Shown here: positions 26,249 to 32,698 of the stretch, in pieces | Layout: every line of letters begins with the position of its first letter | Position numbering within the stretch: position 1 is the stretch's first letter | Assembly: GCA_029101345.1 (NCBI GenBank) | Contig: JAQXQU010000115.1 | Location: 1-36,782 of the forward strand | From: Erysipelotrichaceae bacterium | GTDB taxonomy: Bacteria; Bacillota_I; Bacilli_A; Erysipelotrichales; Erysipelotrichaceae | Length of the DNA: 36,782 nucleotides | Direction: 5' to 3' | Notes under the pieces: generated by a model | The model's input: the letters and a program-made list of their open reading frames with translations, nothing else | The model's database searches: none | Told to the model about the DNA's origin: nothing | Made by a program: the position numbers and the translations under genes

Positions 26249-27954
26249 TAGGCATTCTCCAGAATCTTTTCATCAACTGATGCATTTGGGAACATCTTTT
26301 CCATGCAGGAAATAGCCATTGTCATTGCCCTTGTATATTCGCCATTGATAAAGGAGAATTCAGCTTTGGATAATTCAGAATCAATCTCCGGTGAAGAAGA
26401 ACGGTACTTATTGCCAAAGACAATGGCATTTTCAACCATTATAGCCATGCCAACAACGTTGTTGACATTATTGTAGAAGCGATAGATGAAATCAATTGCT
26501 TCATCAAGAACCTTGTTGAGCTCATCAATATTCAAAGGAATATCGGATAGTCTCTTCTTGATTTCTTCAATATACTGTTTGCCTTTGACAAGATCTTCAT
26601 GATATGTTCCGGCAATTGCTGGCAAATGGTATTCCTTGACCTTGACTTCCACTTCATTGATGACAACCTGCAGCTTCATCAGTTGAGAAATCGCTCTTTG
26701 TTCATCAGTAGCAGACTTGTCAATCTTGGACTTGAAAGCATTAAGAGTCCTGATGTCGGCACTAGAGTTCTCAACGGCCTTGGAGACATCACCAATAATC
26801 AATGTTGATGGACGGTCGTTGGTATTGATTCCTTCTGAAATATCCTTGAAACGCTGTTTGTAGATCTCAATCTTGGTCTTCTGGTTATCAAGTTCAGGAA
26901 TCATATCATCAAAGCCAAAACGGTCCTTTTCCGCCTCAAAGGAAGTACGGACATAATGTTCAAGCTTGATCATTTCCTGAATATTGTTCCATAAGTGTTC
27001 ATTTGCTTCCTTGGACTTCCTGAAAGCATCGTTTTCAGCTTCCAATGAATCAATGATTGCCCTTAGTTCATCCTTTGAAGATTTGACATCATCGCCAATG
27101 CCAGCAACATCAGCTCCTAAGAGATTCTTGGCATTATCATTTAACAGACCTTCAAGCTTTTCAATGCGCTCAGGGATTTCAATGTGATTGAGATATACGC
27201 CCCTTTGACGAGCAAGAGCATATTGTCTCTTGACTTCATCAATCATGGAAGGAAGAACACCTTTGACATCCTGAATAAGGCCAGGTATTACAACTACGGT
27301 CTTTTTGATATCATCGATTGATTTCTCGATTTCTTCCAGATCATCCTGGGCTTTCAGATACTCATTGCCATACATCCACTCTTCGGAAGATGAGAAAAGG
27401 CTTTCGATGTTTTCCATCTTCTTCTCAATGCCCTGATAAGCGATGGATAAAGCTCCACTATTTTCATGAACCATCAGTTTTGTTTCCCGATAATCCTCTT
27501 TGAGCTTGGCAGAATATTCGCGTTGCATTTCCTCTTTCTTGGAGAATTGTTCCAGAAAGACATCGATATCATTGACTTCCTTTTCCGAATCAGCAATATT
27601 CTCTTCAATGACCTTGAGTGCTGATTTGGCAGCCTTGTACTTCCTTGAGCTGACAGCATCATCAACCCCATTCATCAGTTCCTGGATCTGATCAATATGC
27701 TTCTCAGCTTCTTCGTAGCGACTATAGTATTCGGCAACAGCTGAAGCAGTCTCTTCATTCCTTCTTGCCATTGCCTGGGCCTTATTGAGCTTGAAGGCCA
27801 AAGGCACTGATTTTATGGCATTAAATCGCACATTCAGTGCAGCAATATCCTTCTTGAGATTGCTGTTTCTGACATTTCTGATCAGAAGATAAACTATAAT
27901 TAAAGCTGCAATAATCAGTGCAGCAATGGCCATTAGCATTGTCTTGTCATCCAT
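26248..27954 (-). CDS. ezrA: Septation ring formation regulator EzrA
   Basis: Membrane protein that restrains FtsZ ring assembly and coordinates cell-wall synthesis at the division site. The 568 residues begin with one transmembrane helix (about 5-24, MAIAALIIAALIIVYLLI), followed by a long cytoplasmic array of helical, spectrin-like coiled-coil repeats. The membrane topology, length and sequence such as SIAYQGIEKKMENIESLFSSSEEWMYGNEY fit EzrA. AAGAGGAC precedes the ATG, and a TTGAAA-17-TAAAAT promoter lies upstream. Its TAG overlaps the NifS-type GTG, the ezrA-nifZ-thiI order also known in Bacillus. Confidence 0.9.
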   Translation of the reverse strand: MDDKTMLMAIAALIIAALIIVYLLIRNVRNSNLKKDIAALNVRFNAIKSVPLAFKLNKAQAMARRNEETASAVAEYYSRYEEAEKHIDQIQELMNGVDDAVSSRKYKAAKSALKVIEENIADSEKEVNDIDVFLEQFSKKEEMQREYSAKLKEDYRETKLMVHENSGALSIAYQGIEKKMENIESLFSSSEEWMYGNEYLKAQDDLEEIEKSIDDIKKTVVVIPGLIQDVKGVLPSMIDEVKRQYALARQRGVYLNHIEIPERIEKLEGLLNDNAKNLLGADVAGIGDDVKSSKDELRAIIDSLEAENDAFRKSKEANEHLWNNIQEMIKLEHYVRTSFEAEKDRFGFDDMIPELDNQKTKIEIYKQRFKDISEGINTNDRPSTLIIGDVSKAVENSSADIRTLNAFKSKIDKSATDEQRAISQLMKLQVVINEVEVKVKEYHLPAIAGTYHEDLVKGKQYIEEIKKRLSDIPLNIDELNKVLDEAIDFIYRFYNNVNNVVGMAIMVENAIVFGNKYRSSSPEIDSELSKAEFSFINGEYTRAMTMAISCMEKMFPNASVDEKILENA

Positions 27955-27982
27955 AGGCTGTCCTCTTTAAAATTTCAAGTAT

Positions 27983-28011
27983 ATTTTACTATAGATAATA
28001 GCCCTTTTCAA
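27983..28011 (-). promoter_or_regulatory. ezrA promoter (TTGAAA-17-TAAAAT)
   Basis: On the minus strand TTGAAA (28011-28006), a 17-nt spacer and TAAAAT (27988-27983). Its -35 directly abuts the -35 of the divergent rpsD promoter, with no bases between. Confidence 0.75.
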
Positions 28012-28040
28012 TTGACTAGAAAGCCTGCATTTAATATAAT
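28012..28040 (+). promoter_or_regulatory. rpsD promoter (TTGACT-17-TATAAT)
   Basis: TTGACT at 28012-28017, a 17-nt spacer and a perfect TATAAT at 28035-28040. The predicted start near 28047 gives a leader of about 160 nt. Confidence 0.85.
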
Positions 28041-28066
28041 TATTGAGCATAAATAGATTTAGCAGC

Positions 28067-28167
28067 ATGTAAAGTTGTTGGTAAAAGCGTTGTTACCTCA
28101 ATGAGGAAATAAGTAGCCGGCCGCTATGGTGAAAGTCTAATAACAACACCGCTAACATGATTTACAC
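28067..28167 (+). promoter_or_regulatory. Structured rpsD leader, probable S4 autoregulatory element
   Basis: An outer helix TGTAAA/TTTACA (28068-28073, 28161-28166) encloses a second helix, AGCG-TTGTTA (28086-28095) with TAACAA-CAC-CGCT (28141-28153, 3-nt bulge). Inside is a hairpin CCTC/GAGG at 28096-28106. GTTGTT occurs twice (28074 and 28089) and both copies can pair with the single AACAAC at 28142, so alternative folds exist. Bacillus rpsD is repressed by S4 through such a leader. The assignment here rests on position and structure, not on a covariance search. Confidence 0.65.
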
Positions 28168-28208
28168 CTGGTACTGTTATATGCATGACAATATTAGGAG
28201 GAAACATT

Positions 28209-28814
28209 ATGTCAAGAAACACTGGACCAGTTTGGCGTATTTCCCGTCGTCTTCATTTCTCAATTCTGGAAAACGGCAAGGAACTAGCTAAGAGAGATTA
28301 CATCCCTGGTCAGCACGGAAGTGCAAACAAGAGAATCAAGCAGAGCAACTATGGTCTGCAGAAGGATGAAAAGCAGAAGATCAGATTCATGTATGGTCTT
28401 TCTGAAAAGCAATTCTACAACACTTATGTCAAGGCATCAAAGATGCCAGGCGTTACAGGTACAAACCTATTGGTAATGCTTGAATCAAGACTTGATAACC
28501 TTGTCTACCGTTTAGGTTTTGCTTCAACTAGAAAGGCTGCTAGACAGCTAGTCAACCATGGACATATCCTTGTCAATGGCAAGAAGGTCGATATTCCTTC
28601 AGCACAGATCAAGCCTGGTTCAACTATTGAAGTCAAGGAAAGAATGCGCAACAATTCAGTTATCGCTGAAAGCCTCGATAGCACTTTGGCTTTCAAGGAT
28701 TATGTTGAAGTCGACAAGGATGCTCGCAAGGGCAAATATGTCAGATATCCTGAAAGAAAAGAACTCAGTCAGGAAGTCAATGAATTGCTTGTCATCGAAT
28801 TCTACAACAGATAA
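28209..28814 (+). CDS. rpsD: Ribosomal protein S4
   Basis: Primary 16S rRNA-binding protein that nucleates 30S assembly, 201 residues. It starts MSRNTGPVWRISRRLHFSI and includes GQHGSANKR and the S4 RNA-binding domain (LESRLDNLVYRLGFASTRKAARQLVNHGHILVNGKKVDIPS), ending in LLVIEFYNR. The N-terminal zinc-binding cysteines of some S4 forms are absent (the C-minus type). ATG 28209 follows a strong TAGGAGGAAACATT. A start at 28185 would lie within the leader. It is a single-gene unit with its own promoter, leader and terminator, as in Bacillus where rpsD is separate from the alpha operon. Confidence 0.98.
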   Translation: MSRNTGPVWRISRRLHFSILENGKELAKRDYIPGQHGSANKRIKQSNYGLQKDEKQKIRFMYGLSEKQFYNTYVKASKMPGVTGTNLLVMLESRLDNLVYRLGFASTRKAARQLVNHGHILVNGKKVDIPSAQIKPGSTIEVKERMRNNSVIAESLDSTLAFKDYVEVDKDARKGKYVRYPERKELSQEVNELLVIEFYNR

Positions 28815-28838
28815 TAGCCAGTTCATAATGATTACTCT

Positions 28839-28865
28839 AAAGAGGCTTCGTGCCTCTTTTTCTTA
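28839..28865 (+). terminator. Terminator of rpsD
   Basis: An 8-bp stem (AAAGAGGC/GCCTCTTT) with a 5-nt TTCGT loop and a tail TTTCTTA. It runs straight into the extended -10 of the next gene. Confidence 0.88.
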
Positions 28866-28874
28866 TGCTATGAT
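28866..28874 (+). promoter_or_regulatory. Extended -10 for predicted leaderless transcript of the PHP gene
   Basis: TGC-TATGAT, then exactly 6 nt (TTATAT), then the ATG at 28881. The position where a -35 should be is taken by the rpsD terminator stem and shows no match. Confidence 0.65.
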
Positions 28875-28880
28875 TTATAT

Positions 28881-29717
28881 ATGAAAGCCGATTACCATTT
28901 GCATACGGAATTCTCCGATGATTCAACCAATCCAATGGAAAGTGTCATCCTGGAAGCCATTGAAAAGCAGCTTGATGAAATCTGCTTTACTGATCATGTT
29001 GACTATGGTGTCAAATGCGATTTTGATGAAGACCGTTCCTATTATGATGAACGCTTTGGTAAAGGGAACTATCGCTTCAACACCAATTATCCTCAATATT
29101 TTGCCAAAATAGCTGAGCTAAGCAACAAGTACCAGCAAACAATCACCATCAGAAAGGGCTTGGAATTTGGCGTTCAGCCAAAGGAAATTGAAAGATATGA
29201 AAAGCTCTTTGCCCAATACCCTTTGGACTTTGTCATCTTGTCAGTACATGAGATTGATGACCTCTGGCTCTTCAGATGGATTAAAAACCAAAGTGATCAG
29301 AAACAATACAATCTTGATTATTACGCAAACATCTATGAATGCATGAAAAAGTATGACAACTACTCTGTCCTTGGCCATCTTGATCAGATCAAAAGATATG
29401 ATCCCAAAGGTTCTTTGCCATTTAGTGAAATCAAGGAAGCCTGTGCAGAAATACTCAAGCTGGCAATTCAAAAGGGAAAAGGCATTGAAATCAATACTTC
29501 CACTTATCTAAGTGCAAACGATGAACCAATGCCATCATTTGATATCATCAAGCTTTATTACGATCTCGGTGGCAGAATCATTACCTTGGGTTCTGATAGT
29601 CATAAGCCAAATGCTGTTGCCAATAGCTTTGACTTAACAAGGGAAAAGCTCAAAGCCATTGGCTTTAGGGAATTCTGCACTTTTGATAGGATGAAGCCAA
29701 TCTTTCATGAACTATAA
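28881..29717 (+). CDS. PHP-domain phosphatase (histidinol-phosphatase HisJ-like)
   Basis: A 278-residue PHP-family metal-dependent phosphoesterase. The N-terminus MKADYHLHTEFSDDS has the HxH pair (His6, His8). CFTDHVD, GLEFG, LSVHEID, LGHLDQIKRYD, GIEINTS and the C-terminal LGSDSHKP provide the other metal ligands. The layout matches HisJ-type histidinol-phosphate phosphatases. No histidine biosynthesis genes are near, so the substrate could be another phosphomonoester. There is no Shine-Dalgarno sequence; the promoter predicts a leaderless message. The stop codon lies in the terminator shared with convergent gmk. Confidence 0.85.
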   Translation: MKADYHLHTEFSDDSTNPMESVILEAIEKQLDEICFTDHVDYGVKCDFDEDRSYYDERFGKGNYRFNTNYPQYFAKIAELSNKYQQTITIRKGLEFGVQPKEIERYEKLFAQYPLDFVILSVHEIDDLWLFRWIKNQSDQKQYNLDYYANIYECMKKYDNYSVLGHLDQIKRYDPKGSLPFSEIKEACAEILKLAIQKGKGIEINTSTYLSANDEPMPSFDIIKLYYDLGGRIITLGSDSHKPNAVANSFDLTREKLKAIGFREFCTFDRMKPIFHEL

Positions 29718-29749
29718 AAAATTGAAGCAGCTATTCTGCTTCAATTTTT
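29717..29749. terminator. Bidirectional terminator between the PHP gene and gmk
   Basis: A 14-bp perfect stem (AAAAATTGAAGCAG/CTGCTTCAATTTTT) with a 5-nt loop lies between convergent genes and has T-runs on both strands. It includes the last base of the PHP stop codon and the final codons of gmk. Confidence 0.9.
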
Positions 29750-30306
29750 CTTAATAGATAATCTTTGACATCCCTGACTGCTTTGTCTAGATCGTCATTG
29801 CAGACAACGCATTCATAAATGTCAGTTTCCAATAATTCCTGACGTGCCTTTTCAATTCTGGCGGTAATGACCTCATCGCTTTCACTCTTGCGGCCCCTGA
29901 TTCTTCTTTCGAGTTCTTCAAGACTAGGTGGAGTAATGAAGATGGAAGTGGCATCAGCACATTTGGCAATGATCTGCTTGGCACCCTGGACTTCAATTTC
30001 CAGAATGACATTCTTGCCCTCTTCCCGCATCTTTTCAACATAGGCCATAGGTGTGCCATAATAGTTGCCAACAAATTGGGCATATTCAAGCAATTCGTCA
30101 TTAGCGATCGCTTGTTGAAATCTCTCCCTGGTAACAAAGAAGTAATTGACTCCATCAACCTCTCCTTCTCTTGGGCTTCTGGTCGTCATTGATACTGAAT
30201 AAGCTAGATTCAAATCCTCATCATTGATGATTCTTGAAAGAATGGTGCCTTTCCCCACACCACTTGGTCCACTGAAGACTATGAGCAATCCCTTTTTCAT
30301 ATGCAT
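29731..30306 (-). CDS. gmk: Guanylate kinase
   Basis: Phosphorylates GMP to GDP with ATP, the step after GuaA in guanine nucleotide supply. The 191 residues contain the P-loop FSGPSGVGKGT, the GMP-binding segment SVSMTTRSPREGEVDGVNYFFV, EYAQFVGNYYGTP, and the lid RGRKSE. Two in-frame ATG codons occur, at 30306 and 30300. The second matches the family start (MKKGLLIVFSG). Neither has a Shine-Dalgarno sequence. A TATGAT -10 box at 30321-30316 predicts transcription starting only a few bases before the first ATG, so the mRNA is nearly leaderless. It is divergent from rqcH, not clustered with rpoZ in this window. Confidence 0.96.
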   Translation of the reverse strand: MHMKKGLLIVFSGPSGVGKGTILSRIINDEDLNLAYSVSMTTRSPREGEVDGVNYFFVTRERFQQAIANDELLEYAQFVGNYYGTPMAYVEKMREEGKNVILEIEVQGAKQIIAKCADATSIFITPPSLEELERRIRGRKSESDEVITARIEKARQELLETDIYECVVCNDDLDKAVRDVKDYLLRKIEAE

Positions 30307-30315
30307 ACATTTTAC

Positions 30316-30321
30316 ATCATA
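30316..30321 (-). promoter_or_regulatory. gmk -10 box
   Basis: TATGAT on the minus strand, 9 nt before the first in-frame ATG and 15 nt before the second. The leader would be 3-9 nt with no ribosome-binding site. Confidence 0.5.
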
Positions 30322-30344
30322 TTAGTTCATTAGGGCATGAAAAA

Positions 30345-30352
30345 TGTATAAT
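30345..30352 (+). promoter_or_regulatory. -10 box for predicted leaderless transcript of rqcH
   Basis: TG followed directly by a perfect TATAAT (30347-30352), then 6 nt and the ATG at 30359. The in-frame ATG at 30344 overlaps the promoter and is therefore unlikely to be transcribed. Confidence 0.7.
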
Positions 30353-30358
30353 AATCAT

Positions 30359-31990
30359 ATGGCTTTAGATGGAATTACATTAAGCAAGGTCAAAGAGGAA
30401 ATTTCAGGCCTTTTGCCAATCAGAATCAACCGGATTTCCGAGAGTTCCAAGACAGAAATCATTTTCAATGTCCATGCCGGTGGCAAGCGCACTAATCTCG
30501 TCATGTCCTTTCACAGTGTCTACAATCACATCTGCCTATCCAACAAGAACTATTCTACATATCTCGAACCAAGCACATTTGTTATGGTCCTAAGAAAATA
30601 TATTCTCAACGGCATCATCTATGACATTGAGCAAAACAGCTATGACCGCTTCCTTCTTATGAAAATCAGAGCCCGCAATGAGCTTTATGATGAAAAGGAA
30701 TATCTTCTTTCAGTTGAACTGATGGGAAAATATGCCAATCTCATTCTCGTCGATCAGGAAACTGGCAAGATCATTGATGCCTTGAAGAAGATACCACCAT
30801 TTGAAAATACCAGAAGAACCATCCTTTCAGGAGCCATCTTCACTCTTCCAGAACCCCAGGATAAAAAGGATCCTTATGGCAATGAGGTCAATCTTGATGA
30901 ATCACTGGTCAAGCAGCTGGCTGGCTTTTCCAAGCAATTGGAAAAGGAAGTCCGCTACCGTTTATCCATTGGCCAGCAATACGAAGATGTCATCAAGGAG
31001 ATCAAGGAATCAGATAGCCTCTATCTGACAAAGATTGACGACAGCTATGAATACAGCATCATTCCTCTTTTGTCACTTGAAAGACCATATGAGAAATGGC
31101 CAATCTTTGAAGGCTTTGATGAACTCTATTTCCATAGTGATGAAAAGGAACGCATCAAGAATATCTCTGATGACCTTTTCAAGGTCGTCAAAAGACAAAT
31201 CAAGCACTTTGAAAACAAGATTGGCAAGCTTAATGAATCCCTTCATGATGCCATCAATCTCTCTTCTGATCTTGAAAGTGGTGAACTGCTTTATACCTAT
31301 TCGAATCTGGATGACAAAGGGCTAAAGGAAGTGGAAGTCGTTGACTATGAAGGAAACAGCAGGATAATTAAGCTTGATCCAAAGCTTTCCATCAAGGAGA
31401 ATGCCAACAAATACTACCAGATCTATCAGAAAAAGCGCAAAGGCAAGGTCTATATTGAAGAACAGCTAGCTATCGCCAGCAACAGTCTTGAATATTTTAA
31501 TTCCCTCAATGAACAGCTTTCCTATGCTAATTATGAAGATGCCCTGGATATCAAGGAAGAGCTTGCAAAATATGGCTATCTGAAAAAGAAGACCAGTCAT
31601 AAAGCCAAGAAGAAAAAGAAGATATCCCTCTACCAGCTTGAAGTTGATGGCTATCTGATCACCTTTGGCAAAAACAACATTCAGAACAGCTATCTCTCCT
31701 TCGATTATGCCAAACCCAACAACCTCTGGTTCCATGCCCATGACTATCATGGATCCCATGTTGTAGTCAATAGCGACAATCCACCAGAGAAGATCATGCG
31801 CATCTGTGCAAATATCGCTGCCTATTATTCCAAAGGACGTTATTCCAGCAGTGTTCCTGTTGATTATCTTCCTGTCAAGCAACTGAAAAAAGTGAAAGGC
31901 ATGCCTCCTGGCTTTGTAACCTTTCACTCCCATAAAACAATTTACATTGACCCTTATGATGACAAAGAATTAGAGATCAGAACCCTTTAG
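30359..31990 (+). CDS. rqcH: Ribosome-associated quality control factor RqcH (NFACT family)
   Basis: Binds stalled 50S subunits and adds C-terminal alanine tails that mark incomplete proteins for degradation. The older annotation is fibronectin-binding protein FbpA. The 543 residues contain the N-terminal NFACT-N domain (MALDGITLSKVKEEISGLLPIRINRI), helix-hairpin-helix and coiled-coil parts (about 260-400), and the C-terminal NFACT-R domain with KNNIQNSYLSFDYAKPNNLWFHAHDYHGSHVV. The start at 30359 is chosen because it gives the usual family N-terminus and because the earlier ATG overlaps the -10 box. It converges on rluB and overlaps its end by 21 bp. Confidence 0.93.
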   Translation: MALDGITLSKVKEEISGLLPIRINRISESSKTEIIFNVHAGGKRTNLVMSFHSVYNHICLSNKNYSTYLEPSTFVMVLRKYILNGIIYDIEQNSYDRFLLMKIRARNELYDEKEYLLSVELMGKYANLILVDQETGKIIDALKKIPPFENTRRTILSGAIFTLPEPQDKKDPYGNEVNLDESLVKQLAGFSKQLEKEVRYRLSIGQQYEDVIKEIKESDSLYLTKIDDSYEYSIIPLLSLERPYEKWPIFEGFDELYFHSDEKERIKNISDDLFKVVKRQIKHFENKIGKLNESLHDAINLSSDLESGELLYTYSNLDDKGLKEVEVVDYEGNSRIIKLDPKLSIKENANKYYQIYQKKRKGKVYIEEQLAIASNSLEYFNSLNEQLSYANYEDALDIKEELAKYGYLKKKTSHKAKKKKKISLYQLEVDGYLITFGKNNIQNSYLSFDYAKPNNLWFHAHDYHGSHVVVNSDNPPEKIMRICANIAAYYSKGRYSSSVPVDYLPVKQLKKVKGMPPGFVTFHSHKTIYIDPYDDKELEIRTL

Positions 31991-32698
31991 GAAATCTTTG
32001 AGCTTAGCTACTTCATAAGGTTTTAAGAGGCGGTATTCACCGCTTTTTAAATCCCCTAGTTCCAGATTGGCTTCCCTGATACGGTGAAGACGCATGACTC
32101 TGGCACCAACAGTTTCAAACATCTTGCGGATTTCCCGGTTTCTTCCTTCATGAATAGTAATAGTCAGGAAGGTTTTCCTTTTGTTTTCATTATAACGGAT
32201 GATTTCAATATGACAGGGTGCACTGACATAGTCCTCAATCACCACCCCTTTTTCAAGCCTTTCCTTTTCCTCATCGCTAAGGAGCTTGCTGATGGTGGCC
32301 TCGTAGGTCTTTTCCACTTGATATCTGGGATGAATCAGTTCCTGCATCAATTGGCCATCATTGCTTAAGAGAATCAGGCCACTTGAATCAAAATCCAGTC
32401 TGCCAAGAGGATAGAGGCGGTACTTGCAATCAACCAAGTCAACAACTGTTCTTCGACCCCGGTCATCCTTGGCTGAAGAAATGACTCCTTTGGGCTTATT
32501 AAGAAGATAGACAACCTTCTGATCTTCCTTGCTGATTCTGATGTCATCAACAAGAATTTCACTGCTGTAGTCAGCTTTGAAACCTAACTGGTCGATAACA
32601 ACGCCATCAACCTTGACTCGCCCACTTAAAATCAGCTCTTCAGCCTTTCTTCTTGAACAATATCCACAGCCTGCAATGATTTTCTGCAATCTTTCCAT
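31970..32698 (-). CDS. rluB: 23S rRNA pseudouridine synthase, RluB/RsuA family
   Basis: Converts a specific 23S rRNA uridine (2605-type site) to pseudouridine. The 242 residues have an N-terminal S4 RNA-binding domain (MERLQKIIAGCGYCSRRKAEELILSGRVKVDG) and the catalytic core with LNKPKGVISS and YPLGRLDFDSSGLILLSNDG, where Asp102 is the nucleophile. RNREIRKMF is the usual C-terminal block. The start, supported by AGGAAGAG, lies 67 bp inside the upstream 878-residue gene. That is an unusually long same-strand overlap, but the N-terminus matches the family exactly. The RluB versus RsuA choice rests on similarity of the N-terminus to Bacillus RluB. Confidence 0.9.
   Translation of the reverse strand: MERLQKIIAGCGYCSRRKAEELILSGRVKVDGVVIDQLGFKADYSSEILVDDIRISKEDQKVVYLLNKPKGVISSAKDDRGRRTVVDLVDCKYRLYPLGRLDFDSSGLILLSNDGQLMQELIHPRYQVEKTYEATISKLLSDEEKERLEKGVVIEDYVSAPCHIEIIRYNENKRKTFLTITIHEGRNREIRKMFETVGARVMRLHRIREANLELGDLKSGEYRLLKPYEVAKLKDFLKGSDL

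Noticed and set aside
30344-30358. Upstream ATG of rqcH
   Set aside because: It overlaps the TATAAT box, so it would lie before the transcription start, and the family N-terminus begins with the ATG at 30359.
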